53,872 bases of DNA from Phycisphaerae bacterium (GTDB lineage Bacteria; Planctomycetota; Phycisphaerae; Tepidisphaerales; Tepidisphaeraceae): NCBI GenBank assembly GCA_030448225.1, contig JAUJNJ010000031.1:1-53872 (forward strand), written 5' to 3'. The notes under the pieces were generated by a model that saw nothing but the letters and a program-made list of their open reading frames with translations, searched no databases and was not told where the DNA came from. Below are positions 1 to 8,535 of this stretch, in pieces. The position numbers and the translations under genes were made by a program. Every line of letters starts with the position of its first letter. The first letter of the stretch is position 1.

Positions 1-2
1 TC

Positions 3-383
3 GAGGACGTGGCGCGCCAGACGCTGCCGCTGCTCGAACAGTTGCGCGAGCACGTGACGAACCAGCCGCTCGTCAACCGCCTGATCGGGCAGATCGACGC
101 GCTGCGGGCGCGGATGAACGACCTCGGCGGCTGCTACGAGCTCGTCGTCCACCTCACGCAGAAGACGGAGCTGAAGCGGTTCGAGGCCGACCGGCGACTG
201 TCGTCGGCGAAGGTCGACGCCGACGAACGCCAGCGGCGGCAGGTGGGGCGCGACGTCGAAAACGTCCGCGGCATTCTCGACGCCGCCCGCGCGTTTCAGG
301 ACCTGATGGACGCGTCGATCGCGCAGCTCACGGCGGCATCAGCGGCGGCGAATCAACAGAACCCGGCGGAGGCCGCGCGATGA
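3..383 (+). CDS. C-terminal part of an unidentified helical protein, cut by the left edge
   Basis: The frame is open to the left edge, so only the last ~126 residues are present; a GTG at 9 is in frame but is probably not the true start. The visible part is strongly helical and charged, with many Arg, Glu, Asp and Gln and no membrane segment or recognisable motif, and it ends in an Ala/Gln-rich tail. Its stop overlaps the start of the next gene by 4 bp (ATGA at 380), so the two are probably translated together. Because the next genes make a nonulosonic acid, this could be the helical C-terminus of a motility-associated (Maf/DUF115) glycosyltransferase. That is a guess from context, not from a motif. 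Confidence 0.55.
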   Translation, partial: EDVARQTLPLLEQLREHVTNQPLVNRLIGQIDALRARMNDLGGCYELVVHLTQKTELKRFEADRRLSSAKVDADERQRRQVGRDVENVRGILDAARAFQDLMDASIAQLTAASAAANQQNPAEAAR

Positions 384-1996
384 ACGTGACGGCCGTCCTG
401 TCGATGCTCCACGAGCCGGCCGAGCGCAACAGCGCGACGCGCCCGTTCCGCGGGCGCTCGGTGCTGTCGTGGACGCTCGACCGCGTCGCGCGGTGCCGGC
501 GCGTGGGCGGCGGCGTGGCGATCGTCTGCTGGGAAGATCAACTCGGCGCCGTCATGCCCGCCGCCGGCGACGTGCACGTGCTGGCGAAGGGGCCGCGCGT
601 GCGGCTGCCCGAGGTCGAGGCCGTGACCGCCGCCCGCCGCTGGGCGGACGGGTGGCGCGGCGGGCTGCTGTCGACGTGCGAGTTCGACCGCGGCTTCTTC
701 GGCCCCTGGGTCCGCGAGGCCGCCGACGGCCTCGGCGGCGAGGCGGCGCTGCTCGTCGACCCGGCGTCGGGGCTCGTCGACCCCGGCCTGCTCGACGCGC
801 TCGTCGACCGCGCGGCGGAACACCCCGACCTCGAACTCGTCTTCGCGCCCGCCGCCCCCGGGCTGGCCGGCGTCCTGATCCGCCGCGCGCTGCTCGACCG
901 CCTCGCCGCCGCCCGGACGCACCCGGGCCGGCTGCTCCACTACCTGCCCGACCAGCTCAGCCGCGAGCCGCTGTCCGGCGACGGATGCGCGCCGGTGCCG
1001 ACGTCAGTCGCCCGCACCACGCACCGGTTCACGCTCGACTCGGACCGGCAGGTCCGCAAGATCAGCGCGGCGACGCTCCCGCTCAACGGCCAGCTCATCG
1101 CCAGCGGCGCGGAGGAACTCGTCCGACGGGTACACGGGGCGGCGGGCGCCGCGGACGACCTGCCGCGCGAGGTGGTGCTCGAACTCAACACCGACCGCGC
1201 CACGAATCCGATCTACTGGCCCGGCCGTCACGCGAACATCGCCCGCCGGGAACTCGACCTCGCCACGGCCAGGTCCCTGTTCGAGCAACTCGCCGCCGCC
1301 GACGACGTGCGGCTGACGATCGCGGGCGTGGGCGACCCGCTGCTCGCGCGGCAGTTCGTCGAGATCGTCGACGCCGCCGCGACGGCCGGCATCGGCGCCA
1401 TCCACGTCGAGACCGACCTACTCGGGATCGACGCCGCGAGCGCCGCGTCGCTCGCGCAGTCGCCGATCGACGTGCTGAGCGTCCACGTCCCCGCGCTCAC
1501 GGCCGCCACTTACGAGGCGACCATGGGCGTCGGCGGGTACACGGCGGTCCTGCAGAACATCAGCGCGTTCGTGACGGCCCGCCAGTCGGCGAAGGGGCGG
1601 GTGCCGATCCTCGTGCCGACGTTCATGAAGCTCGCGGCCAACCTCGGCGAGATGGAGGCGTGGTACGACCAGTGGCTGCGCGCGGTCGGCAGCGCGGTGG
1701 TCCGCGGGCCGAGCGACTGCGGCGGGCTCGTGCCGCCGGCCGGCGTCGCCGACATGGCCCCGCCCCGCCGCCGGCCGTGCGCCCGACTCTGGTCGCGCCT
1801 CACGGTGCTGAGCGACGGCCGGTTCGTGTCGTGCGAGGAGGACGTCTTGGGCCGCCAGACCCTCGGCCACGCCGGTCACGACGCGGTCGGCGACGTGTGG
1901 CAGCGGGCGATGCAACCCCTGCGCCGACAGCACGCCGACGGGGACCTCGCCGCCGCCCCGACCTGCGTCGCGTGCAAAGAGTGGCACCGGCCCTGA
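380..1996 (+). CDS. SPASM-domain protein with a degenerate radical-SAM core and an N-terminal nucleotidyltransferase-like region
   Basis: 538 residues. The N-terminal ~230 residues resemble a sugar nucleotidyltransferase fold (FRGRSVLSWTLDRV near the start, VDPASGLVDPGLLDAL around 130). The middle part (~265-450) has the layout of a radical-SAM barrel: a strand beginning VVLELN, then the spot where CxxxCxxC should lie, then a GVGDPLL strand. At that spot the protein reads TDRATNPIYWPG, with no cysteine. The C-terminal SPASM-like tail keeps its cysteines, at about 467, 484, 529 and 532. The architecture recalls the spirochaete 'spiro-SPASM' proteins, which I know only by name and layout. It overlaps the preceding gene by 4 bp and lies 250 bp before neuA, so a role in surface or flagellar glycan assembly is plausible. 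Without the cluster cysteines, classical radical chemistry is unlikely. Confidence 0.7.
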   Translation: MNVTAVLSMLHEPAERNSATRPFRGRSVLSWTLDRVARCRRVGGGVAIVCWEDQLGAVMPAAGDVHVLAKGPRVRLPEVEAVTAARRWADGWRGGLLSTCEFDRGFFGPWVREAADGLGGEAALLVDPASGLVDPGLLDALVDRAAEHPDLELVFAPAAPGLAGVLIRRALLDRLAAARTHPGRLLHYLPDQLSREPLSGDGCAPVPTSVARTTHRFTLDSDRQVRKISAATLPLNGQLIASGAEELVRRVHGAAGAADDLPREVVLELNTDRATNPIYWPGRHANIARRELDLATARSLFEQLAAADDVRLTIAGVGDPLLARQFVEIVDAAATAGIGAIHVETDLLGIDAASAASLAQSPIDVLSVHVPALTAATYEATMGVGGYTAVLQNISAFVTARQSAKGRVPILVPTFMKLAANLGEMEAWYDQWLRAVGSAVVRGPSDCGGLVPPAGVADMAPPRRRPCARLWSRLTVLSDGRFVSCEEDVLGRQTLGHAGHDAVGDVWQRAMQPLRRQHADGDLAAAPTCVACKEWHRP

Positions 1997-2245
1997 GGGC
2001 GTGGCGATCGTTCACGACTTCGCCGGCGTAGGCGCGCGTCACGGGTGGCGATTCGGATGTTCGGAACGGAACCGTGGGGAATCACGTGCGAGGCCCAGTC
2101 ATCTCAAGCCGTGAAATGGCCACTATTACATCGGGCACGTGCGAACTTCACCTACGCGCGGCCCTCAGACCGCACTTCGTCCAGTTCCGATAAAGCCAAC
2201 GGCGTTTCCCGGACGATCTGAGAAACAGCGAAGCGGAGCGACGTG

Positions 2246-3019
2246 ATGAGCGACAAACAGATGAACGTCCTCGGCGTGATCCTGGCCCGGGCCGGCAGCG
2301 CGGGCCTGGCGAACAAGCACCTGCTGCCGCTGCTGGGCCGGCCCGTCATCGACTACACCTTCGAGCACGCGACGCGGTCGACGCTGCTGACCCGCGTCGT
2401 CGTCTCCAGCGACTGCCCGAAGGTCCTCAAGGCCGGCGCCGCCGCGGGCTTCGGCACGATCGAGCGGCCGGCCGACCTGGCGACGGCCGACGCGTCGGTG
2501 CAGGACGTGATGCTCCACGCGCTCGACGCGGTCGAGTCCACCGTCGACTTCCGCGCCGACGCGCTGGTCGTGCTGTACGGCAACGTGCCGGCCCGCGGCG
2601 CCGGCGTCATCGACCGCGCCGTGCGGATGCTGGCCGACACCGGGTGCGACTCGGTGCGTAGCTTCTGCCCGGTGGGCAAGTGGCACCCGGCGTGGATGTC
2701 GACGCTCGAGGGGGACATCGTCCGCCCGAACGTGCCCGGCAGCATCCACCGCCGCCAGGACCTTGCGCCGCTGCTGCTGCACGACGCCGCGGTGGTGGCC
2801 GTGTCGCGCGACGCGATGCTGCGCGGGCGGCTGAACCACGACGACCCGCACGCGTTCTTCGGCGACGACCGCCAGGGGTTCCAGACCGAGATGGGGGAGA
2901 CGGTCGAGGTCGACCACCTCCGCGATTTGTTCCAGGCGGAGGCCACCCTCCGCGCCCGCACGACGCCGTCGCCGGCCCCCGCGCCGGCCGCCGTCGAGCC
3001 AATGAGGGTTGCCGGATGA
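2246..3019 (+). CDS. neuA: CMP-nonulosonic acid cytidylyltransferase (NeuA/LegF/PseF type)
   Basis: 257 residues. It should activate a nonulosonic acid (sialic, legionaminic or pseudaminic) with CTP to the CMP-sugar used by glycosyltransferases. The N-terminus has the expected nucleotide-binding loop (VILARAGSAGLANKH, a variant of the usual ARGGSKGIPRKN), followed by PVIDYTFEHA and VVVSSD, typical of this fold. A late GDDRQGFQTEMGETVEVDHLRDL segment matches the end of the family, where the enzyme's acidic and sugar-contacting residues lie. Start: an ATG at 2246 has GGAG at 2235-2238 with good spacing; a GTG directly before it is the alternative. The stop overlaps the next start by 4 bp, so it is coupled to neuB. 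The exact sugar cannot be told from sequence. Confidence 0.85.
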   Translation: MSDKQMNVLGVILARAGSAGLANKHLLPLLGRPVIDYTFEHATRSTLLTRVVVSSDCPKVLKAGAAAGFGTIERPADLATADASVQDVMLHALDAVESTVDFRADALVVLYGNVPARGAGVIDRAVRMLADTGCDSVRSFCPVGKWHPAWMSTLEGDIVRPNVPGSIHRRQDLAPLLLHDAAVVAVSRDAMLRGRLNHDDPHAFFGDDRQGFQTEMGETVEVDHLRDLFQAEATLRARTTPSPAPAPAAVEPMRVAG

Positions 3020-4068
3020 ACGAGCTGCACATCGAAGGTAAGACGATCGGCCCCGGCCGCCCCACGTTCGTGATCGCCGAGCTCGGCGTGAACCACGACG
3101 GGTCCGTCCCGAAGGCGCTGGACCTCGTCCGCATCGCCGCCAACTGCGGCGCCGACGCGGTGAAGGTCCAGCTCTTCCGCGCCGCGAGCCTGCTGCACCC
3201 GTCGTGCGCGATGGCCGAGTACCAGCGGGAGCGCGTGCGCGACGGCTCGCCGATCGACATGCTCCGCAAGTACGAGCTGTCGGCCGAGGAGCTGCGCAAG
3301 GTCGTCGCCGCCGTCCGCGACCAGAAGATGATCCCGCTGGCGACGCCGTTCTCGCCGGCCGACCTCGACCACGTCGAGCGGCTGCGCCTGCCGGCGATCA
3401 AGATCGCCTCGCCCGACGTCGTCAACCGCCCGCTGCTCGAGGCGGCCGCCGCGCTGAACCGCCCGCTGCTGGTCTCGACCGGGGCGGCGTCGGTCGACGA
3501 GGTCGACCGCACCGCGCGCTGGCTCGGCGAGTGGAACGCCCGCTTCGGGGTCCTCCACTGCGTCAGCAGCTACCCCGCGCCGAAGGACCAGGCGCACCTC
3601 TGCTGGATCGGCGAGCTGCTCGCCCGCTACGGCGTGCCGGTCGGCTACTCCGACCACACGACCGAGCCCCTCGCCGGCGCGATGGCGGCGGCCGCGGGGG
3701 CGATGATCGTCGAGAAGCACCTGACGATCGACCGCGACGGCCGCGGCCCCGACCACGCCGCCAGCAGCGACCCCGCGCAGTTCGAGCGGTACGTCCGCAT
3801 GATCCGCGAGGCCGACGCGCTGCGCGGCGCGCCGGGCAAGCGCGTGCTCGACTGCGAGCAGGACGTCCGCAGCGTCAGCCGCCAGAGCCTCGTGCTGCGG
3901 CGCGACTTGAAGGAGGGCGAGGTGCTCCGCGCCGAGGACCTGACCGTGCAGCGCCCCGGCACCGGCCTGCCCGCCGCGCTGATCCAGTCCGCCGTCGGCC
4001 GCCGCGCCGTCCGCCCGCTGAACGCGGGGCTGATGCTCCAGTGGGACATGCTCTCCGACGCGGCGTAG
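3016..4068 (+). CDS. neuB: N-acetylneuraminate/legionaminate synthase (NeuB family) with C-terminal SAF domain
   Basis: 350 residues, normal family length. It condenses an N-acetylated hexosamine (ManNAc or a bacillosamine-type sugar) with phosphoenolpyruvate to give the nine-carbon acid. Seen: FVIAELGVNHDGS at the start of the TIM barrel, ADAVKVQLF, then ATPFSPADLDHVERL, IKIASPDVVNRPLL, VLHCVSSYPAP, VGYSDHT and EKHLTIDRDGRGPDHAAS, all signature stretches of NeuB. The last ~60 residues (SVSRQSLVLRRDLKEGEVL onward) are the SAF/antifreeze-like domain that closes over the active site. The start is fixed by the 4-bp ATGA overlap with neuA. It sits between neuA and neuC, forming the core of the pathway; no legionaminic-specific LegB/LegC genes are in view, so they may lie upstream or the product may be a simple sialic acid. 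Confidence 0.92.
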   Translation: MNELHIEGKTIGPGRPTFVIAELGVNHDGSVPKALDLVRIAANCGADAVKVQLFRAASLLHPSCAMAEYQRERVRDGSPIDMLRKYELSAEELRKVVAAVRDQKMIPLATPFSPADLDHVERLRLPAIKIASPDVVNRPLLEAAAALNRPLLVSTGAASVDEVDRTARWLGEWNARFGVLHCVSSYPAPKDQAHLCWIGELLARYGVPVGYSDHTTEPLAGAMAAAAGAMIVEKHLTIDRDGRGPDHAASSDPAQFERYVRMIREADALRGAPGKRVLDCEQDVRSVSRQSLVLRRDLKEGEVLRAEDLTVQRPGTGLPAALIQSAVGRRAVRPLNAGLMLQWDMLSDAA

Positions 4069-4098
4069 GCTCGGCGGAGCATCCGAAGGTCTGGAAAC

Positions 4099-4202
4099 GA
4101 ACGTCCAACGTCCAACGTCCAACGTCCGACGCTCAACGTCCAAGTAGAAGGGACCCTGCTTCATTTGAACGTCGGACGTTGAGCGTCGGACGTTGGACGT
4201 TC
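4099..4202. repeat. Tandem ACGTCCA heptamer-like units arranged as a long inverted repeat
   Basis: The left arm is built from repeated AACGTCC units. Positions 4114-4141 (28 nt) are perfectly complementary to 4174-4201, leaving a 32-nt loop (4142-4173). The left arm carries additional units before the paired part (from 4099). It lies between neuB and neuC and could form a very stable hairpin in RNA or a cruciform in DNA. There is no T-run after it, so it is not an ordinary terminator. From experience with planctomycete genomes, similar GGACGTTGGACGTT-type repeats occur dispersed and give spurious peptides like RRTLDVGRWTF; this looks like one copy of such an element. Confidence 0.85.
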
Positions 4203-4244
4203 CGCCTTCCTTCCGCGAACCGAGCGCCGCGCCCCTACCTTCGC

Positions 4245-5393
4245 ATGCCCCGCCGCCGGAACATCTGCTTCGTCACCGGCACCCGGGCCGAATTCGGCCT
4301 GATGCGGACGACGCTCGACGCGATCCGCTCGCACCCCCGGCTGTCCCTGCAACTCGTCGCGACCGGCATGCACCTCGACCGCACGCGCGGGCGCAGCATC
4401 GACGGCATGCGCGCCGACGGGTGGAAAGTCGACGCGGTCGTGCCGTGGAAGCCAACGGGCGATCCGCGCGGCAATGCGGTGCAGACCGGCACGGCCGTCG
4501 CGGGCATGGCGCGGGCGTTCGCGCTGCTCCGGCCGGACGTCGTGCTCGTGGTCGGCGACCGCGTGGCGGCGTTCGCGGCGGCGGCGGCGGCACACGTGGC
4601 GCACGTGCCGGTGGCGCACGTCCACGGCGGCGACCGCGCGCTCGGGCAGGTCGACGACGCGCTGCGCCACGCGATCACGAAGCTCGCCCACGTCCACTTC
4701 CCGGCCACCCGCCGCAGCGCGGACCGCATCCGCAAGCTCGGCGAGGACGCCTGGCGCGTCCACGCCGTCGGCTCCCCCGGCGTCGACGGGATCAACGGGG
4801 CGGCCGCGCCGTGGGCGGACGTGACGCGGACGTTTCCGGGCGTGCGGCCACGTCGCTACGCGCTGCTCGTGCTCCACCCGACCGGCCCCGACGCGCGGCA
4901 GGAGGAACGGCGCGCGGCGATGATTCTGCGGGAACTGCGGCCATTCCCGTTTGACGCGGTCGTGACGATCTACCCGAATAACGACCCCGGCTCGGCCGGG
5001 ATCGTCCGGTGCTGGGACGGCGCGTGCGGCCTCCCGCGTTGGCACTTTCGCCGGGACGTGCCGCGGCCCATGTTTCTGGCGCTGATGCGCGACGCCGCCC
5101 TGCTGATCGGCAACAGCTCGAGCGGAATCATCGAGGCCGCGAGTTTCGGCACGCCGGTCGTCGACATCGGCCCCCGACAGGACGGGCGCGAACACGGCCC
5201 TAACGTGCGCAACGTGCCGTTCGACCCGGCCGCGATCCGCGAGGCGATCGAGACGATCTGGAACGGCGGGCGGCCGCGCCGCAGCCGGGCGGCCAACGTG
5301 TACGGCGGCGGCGACGCCGGCCGGCGAATCGCGGACGTGCTCGCGAAGGTTCCGGTGAACGACCGGCTGCTCCGAAAGCTCATCACCTACTGA
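4245..5393 (+). CDS. neuC: UDP-N-acetylglucosamine 2-epimerase, hydrolysing (NeuC/LegG type)
   Basis: 382 residues, the usual size. The enzyme hydrolyses and epimerises a UDP (or GDP) N-acetylhexosamine to give the free mannosamine-type sugar used by NeuB. Seen: CFVTGTRAEFGLMRTTLDAI at the N-terminus, VVLVVGDRVAAFAAA, PVAHVHGGDRALGQVDDALRHAITKLAHVHFP (the HGG(D/E) region binding the nucleotide sugar), VHAVGSPGVDGI, and in the C-terminal half LLIGNSSSGIIEAASFGTPVVDIGPRQDGRE, the conserved nucleotide-binding region. The N-terminal threonine-rich loop and the SSSGIIE motif are intact, so it should be active. It follows neuB after a 176-bp gap that holds the inverted repeat, so it may have its own transcription or be attenuated. 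Confidence 0.9.
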   Translation: MPRRRNICFVTGTRAEFGLMRTTLDAIRSHPRLSLQLVATGMHLDRTRGRSIDGMRADGWKVDAVVPWKPTGDPRGNAVQTGTAVAGMARAFALLRPDVVLVVGDRVAAFAAAAAAHVAHVPVAHVHGGDRALGQVDDALRHAITKLAHVHFPATRRSADRIRKLGEDAWRVHAVGSPGVDGINGAAAPWADVTRTFPGVRPRRYALLVLHPTGPDARQEERRAAMILRELRPFPFDAVVTIYPNNDPGSAGIVRCWDGACGLPRWHFRRDVPRPMFLALMRDAALLIGNSSSGIIEAASFGTPVVDIGPRQDGREHGPNVRNVPFDPAAIREAIETIWNGGRPRRSRAANVYGGGDAGRRIADVLAKVPVNDRLLRKLITY

Positions 5394-5493
5394 TCGCGCG
5401 CGAGTCCCGACGCGGGCGCGGACGCCGCGCTTCGCCCGTCGGCCTCAAGTCGGGCGGGCGGCCTCTCGATAAAGACGACAAAGGACGCCCTAC

Positions 5494-6369
5494 ATGACCA
5501 CCGCAGCCCCCGTCGCCGACAATCACGCCCGCGTCCTCGAAGCCGTGAAGAAGATCACGATGATCTCGGCCCTGCCGGAGGTCACCGCGCAGATCATCAA
5601 GACGGTGGACGACCCCAGGAGCTCGGCGGGCCAGTTGCACAAGATCGTCGCGCACGACCCGGCGCTGGTCACGCGCATCCTCAAGGTCGTCAACAGTCCG
5701 TTTTACGGGCTGCCGGGGCAGATCGGCTCGATCGAGCGGGCGATCGTCCTGCTCGGGCTCAACGCGATCAAGAACATCGCGGTGGCGACGAGCCTCGGGC
5801 AGATGTTCCGCGGCGCCAAGCTGTGCGACGGGTTCGCCGCGAAGGACCTGTGGACGCACTGCGTCGCCGTCGGCGTCGCCGCCCGCGACCTGGGGAAGCA
5901 GATGAAGCTGCAGGTCGCCGACGAGGCGTTCCTCGCCGGCATGATCCACGACCTCGGCCTGCTCGTCAGCCTCCAGCTCCACCCGGAACAACTCCGCGCG
6001 GCGTGCGAGCGGGCGAGGACGGGCACCGAGAACTTCTGCGACGTCGAGCGCGAGTTGATCGGGATGGACCACCAGCAGCTCGGCCAGGCGCTGGCCGAGC
6101 AGTGGAAGTTCCCGCGGAGCTGCCAGCTCGTCGCCGGGCACCACCACCGCCCCGCCGGCCTCGCCGACCAGAGCCGCCAGCTCGTCACGATCGTCTACGC
6201 GGCCGACACGATCTGCAGCCAGTCGAAGCACGGCTTCAACCTCACCGCGCTGCACCAGAAGATGTACGACGCCGGCATGAGCGACGTGAAGCTCGACCAA
6301 TCGATGATCGACCGCACGACCGCCAACCTCGACGAGCTCGTGGCGGGCGCGTCGACGCTCCTCGCCTGA
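5494..6369 (+). CDS. HDOD-domain signalling protein
   Basis: 291 residues. HDOD proteins are regulatory relatives of HD phosphohydrolases used in stress, motility and cyclic-di-GMP linked signalling. Seen: the N-terminal ITMISALPEVTAQIIKTVDDPRSSAGQLHKIVAHDPALVTRILKVVNS stretch that defines HDOD, then GLPGQIGSIERAIVLLGLNAIKNIAVATS, WTHCVAVGVAARDL and FLAGMIHDLGLLV, and a GHHHRP loop near 215. It keeps His and His-Asp pairs where many HDOD domains have lost them, so some phosphohydrolase activity cannot be excluded. It is a single-domain protein with no receiver or output domain, and no close partner gene. The ATG follows an AAAGGACG ribosome-binding site. Confidence 0.88.
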   Translation: MTTAAPVADNHARVLEAVKKITMISALPEVTAQIIKTVDDPRSSAGQLHKIVAHDPALVTRILKVVNSPFYGLPGQIGSIERAIVLLGLNAIKNIAVATSLGQMFRGAKLCDGFAAKDLWTHCVAVGVAARDLGKQMKLQVADEAFLAGMIHDLGLLVSLQLHPEQLRAACERARTGTENFCDVERELIGMDHQQLGQALAEQWKFPRSCQLVAGHHHRPAGLADQSRQLVTIVYAADTICSQSKHGFNLTALHQKMYDAGMSDVKLDQSMIDRTTANLDELVAGASTLLA

Positions 6370-6768
6370 AAAACGACGAATAGCCGTTCTGCTGCAAGGC
6401 GGCCCACGTCTCACCTGGCGCGGCGCCTTGTCGGCGTCATCTGGCCGCGCGGAGACTGCCGGGGGTGCGCCGCGATGGGCGTTCCGTCCCGTTGACTGGC
6501 GCCAAAAGCCATCCCGCCGCGGCGACGCGCAGCAGACCAAAGGAGCCGCCGTCGTTCCGCGACGGTGGACGGCGCCGACGCGGCGTTCGCCCGCCCGGCC
6601 ACACCCCGCCCTCCCCCAGTTCCCCGCGAGCCCCCGGCTGTTACCCGCGCGACAGGATGTGCCCCCGTTCCGCCGGCCGTGGTATCGTGAAGATCAGCCG
6701 CCCGGCGAGATTCAGGCTGTACACGCGACCTCACGCAGGCTGGCCGTCCGACCGAGCCCGGGGGAAAC
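6370..6768. other. Intergenic region, 399 bp, no gene found
   Basis: I see no coding region or RNA gene with support. The sequence is GC-rich with several short self-complementary stretches but no T-run terminator. It presumably contains the promoter of the Sel1-repeat gene starting at 6769; I could not pick out a convincing -35/-10 pair. Confidence 0.5.
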
Positions 6769-7689
6769 TTGAAGCAGCAGCAGACGCTCATCAGTGTGGT
6801 CCTGATCATCCTACTCTCCGTCACGACCGTGACGTTGCTCTACGTCGCATTGCGACCCGAGCCGGGAGCGATCGACGCCGCCGACGCCGCCAACGACGTC
6901 GGCGACCTCGAGTCCCTCGACATCGCGGACGACGCGTTCGCGAGATCCGCTCGCGAGACGTACGAACGTGCACGCGCAGCGGGGGACGGCACGACGATGC
7001 GGCTTGCCGCGGACGAGCTGCGCTCGACGGGCGACGCGCGGTACAACGTGGAAGTTTGGAACATGTACGTCGCCGCCGCCGACCTCGGCGACGTGCCGGC
7101 CAAGACCGGTCTCGCCTGGATCGCCTACGCCGAACGAAAGGACCGTAAGCTCGCCGTGAAATACGCCCGCGAGGCGGCCGCCGCGGGCGACGCGCGAGCG
7201 TGCGTCGTGCTGAACATCGCGTGGGGGGACGGCGAGATCTCCGACGCGGAAGGGATCGAGTGGACCAGGGCGGGCGCGGACCGGGGCGACGCCGCATGCA
7301 TGCACGCGCTGGGCGAGTCATACCTGGCGGGAAAGGGACTGGCCGCCGACGACGCCGAGGCGGTGAAGTGGTTCCGCAAGGCGGCCGAGGCGGGCACGCA
7401 ATCGTCACTGCTCGAGTTGGCCACCCTGACCGCCGCCGGGCGAGGCGGACTGGCGAAGGACGCCGAGGCGGCGCGGGCGCTCCTCCGCGCCGCCGAGGAG
7501 GCGGTGCGGTCGAAGGCGGGCACGCCGGCCTACCGACCCGGCGACCTCGTCTTCGTCGGCCTGACCTACGAGAAAGCCTTGGGTGATTTCGAGGAAGCCC
7601 GCCGGCTCCTCGAAGAACGCGCTTCGCAGGGCGATCAGATCGCCGCCGTATTCCTCCGGAAGCTGATCGACAAGCGGCGCGCCGAGTAA
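6769..7689 (+). CDS. Membrane-anchored Sel1-like repeat protein
   Basis: 306 residues with a TTG start, chosen because it gives a short Lys/Gln-rich head directly followed by a single hydrophobic segment (LISVVLIILLSVTTVTLLYVAL, residues ~6-27), which should anchor the protein with the bulk outside the cytoplasm. From ~100 on it is built of Sel1/TPR-like helical pairs: GLAWIAYAERKDRKLAVKYAREAAAAGDARA, AGADRGDAACMHALGESYLAGKG, DAEAVKWFRKAAEAGTQSSLLELATLTAAGRGG. Such repeats make protein-protein scaffolds, so no enzymatic function is expected. It stands alone, convergent with surE. Confidence 0.8.
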   Translation: MKQQQTLISVVLIILLSVTTVTLLYVALRPEPGAIDAADAANDVGDLESLDIADDAFARSARETYERARAAGDGTTMRLAADELRSTGDARYNVEVWNMYVAAADLGDVPAKTGLAWIAYAERKDRKLAVKYAREAAAAGDARACVVLNIAWGDGEISDAEGIEWTRAGADRGDAACMHALGESYLAGKGLAADDAEAVKWFRKAAEAGTQSSLLELATLTAAGRGGLAKDAEAARALLRAAEEAVRSKAGTPAYRPGDLVFVGLTYEKALGDFEEARRLLEERASQGDQIAAVFLRKLIDKRRAE

Positions 7690-7725
7690 CGGGAGCCATT
7701 CGGGGTCGGCGCCCGTCCCGCCGCG

Positions 7726-8499
7726 TCACGGCTTGAGCGACCAGTCCTGGTCCTTCCACTCGCGCAGCATCATGTAGTGGGTCATGTCGAACTGCAGCGG
7801 CGTGACGGTGACGTAGCCGTCGCGGAGGGCGGCGACGTCGGTGTCGTCGTCGGTGTCGCCCAGCGTGAAGACGCTGCTGTTCCAGAAGTAGCTGCGGCCG
7901 CGCGGGTCCTTGCGCTCGTCGTACGTGTCGGTCCACGCGTTGGTGCACTGCCGCACGACCTTCACGCCGGTCGGCGACTCCCCCTCGCGCGTCGGCGGGA
8001 CGTTGATGCTGACGCACTGCCCGCCCCGGAGGCCGCGGGCGAGGATCTGCTCGATGACCGGGCGCACGTGCGCGCAGGCGCGGGCGTAATCGGTCGGGAT
8101 GTGGTTGCGGAGGTACAGCGAGACCGCGATGCTCGGCAGCCCGAGGAACGCGGCCTCGATCGCCGCGGCCACGGTGCCGCTGTACAGCACGTTGATCCCG
8201 ACGTTCGCCCCGCTGTTCATCCCGCTGACGACGAGGTCCGGCTGGCGCGGCAGCACCTTGGCCACGGCGAGCTTCACGCAGTCGGCCGGCCGCCCGTCGA
8301 TCGCGGTGCCGGTGAACGTGTCCTCGACCGTGACTTGGTCGGTCAGCAGCGGCGTGGAGAGCGTGATGCCGTGGCCGGTCGCGCTCTGCACGGTCTCCGG
8401 GGCGACCACGTGGACCTCGCCGAGCTTCGTCAGTTCGCGGTACAGCGCGACGAGGCCCGGCGCGCGGATGCCGTCGTCGTTGGTGAGCAGGATGAGCAT
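7726..8499 (-). CDS. surE: 5'/3'-nucleotidase SurE
   Basis: 257 residues, typical size. SurE is a metal-dependent nucleoside monophosphatase involved in stationary-phase survival. The N-terminal metal-binding motif LLTNDDGIRAPG is present (Asp8 and Asp9), followed by VVAPETVQSATGHGIT, the DGRPADCVKLAV segment and the second metal/substrate loop VVSGMNSGANVGINVLYSGTVAAAIEA, all hallmarks of the family. The start is the ATG at 8499, 36 bp from the divergent naxE start. The C-terminal ~50 residues (FTLGDTDDDTDVAALRDGYVTVTPLQFDMT) match the tail usually involved in tetramerisation. Intact. Confidence 0.95.
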   Translation of the reverse strand: MLILLTNDDGIRAPGLVALYRELTKLGEVHVVAPETVQSATGHGITLSTPLLTDQVTVEDTFTGTAIDGRPADCVKLAVAKVLPRQPDLVVSGMNSGANVGINVLYSGTVAAAIEAAFLGLPSIAVSLYLRNHIPTDYARACAHVRPVIEQILARGLRGGQCVSINVPPTREGESPTGVKVVRQCTNAWTDTYDERKDPRGRSYFWNSSVFTLGDTDDDTDVAALRDGYVTVTPLQFDMTHYMMLREWKDQDWSLKP

Positions 8500-8506
8500 G
8501 GGCCGG

Positions 8507-8514
8507 ACTATAGT
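8507..8514. promoter_or_regulatory. Palindrome in the 36-bp gap between divergent surE and naxE
   Basis: The whole divergent gap (8500-8535) is only 36 bp and contains the perfect 8-bp palindrome ACTATAGT. It also holds the only AT-rich patch there, so it may serve as a shared -10 region or operator. Functional role is a guess. Confidence 0.25.
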
Positions 8515-8535
8515 GGCCGGGGAGCGGAGGTGGAA

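Noticed and set aside
2353..4164. A 603-codon open minus-strand frame opposite neuA and neuB, and many similar long antisense frames elsewhere
   Set aside because: In GC-rich DNA, antisense and offset frames of real genes stay open by chance. The peptides are Arg/Ala/Gly-rich with no family pattern, while the plus strand encodes clear enzymes.
4099..4202. Possible CRISPR array
   Set aside because: The repeat unit is about 7 bases with no spacers, and the two arms are inverted, so this is not a CRISPR. No other direct-repeat array was seen in the window.
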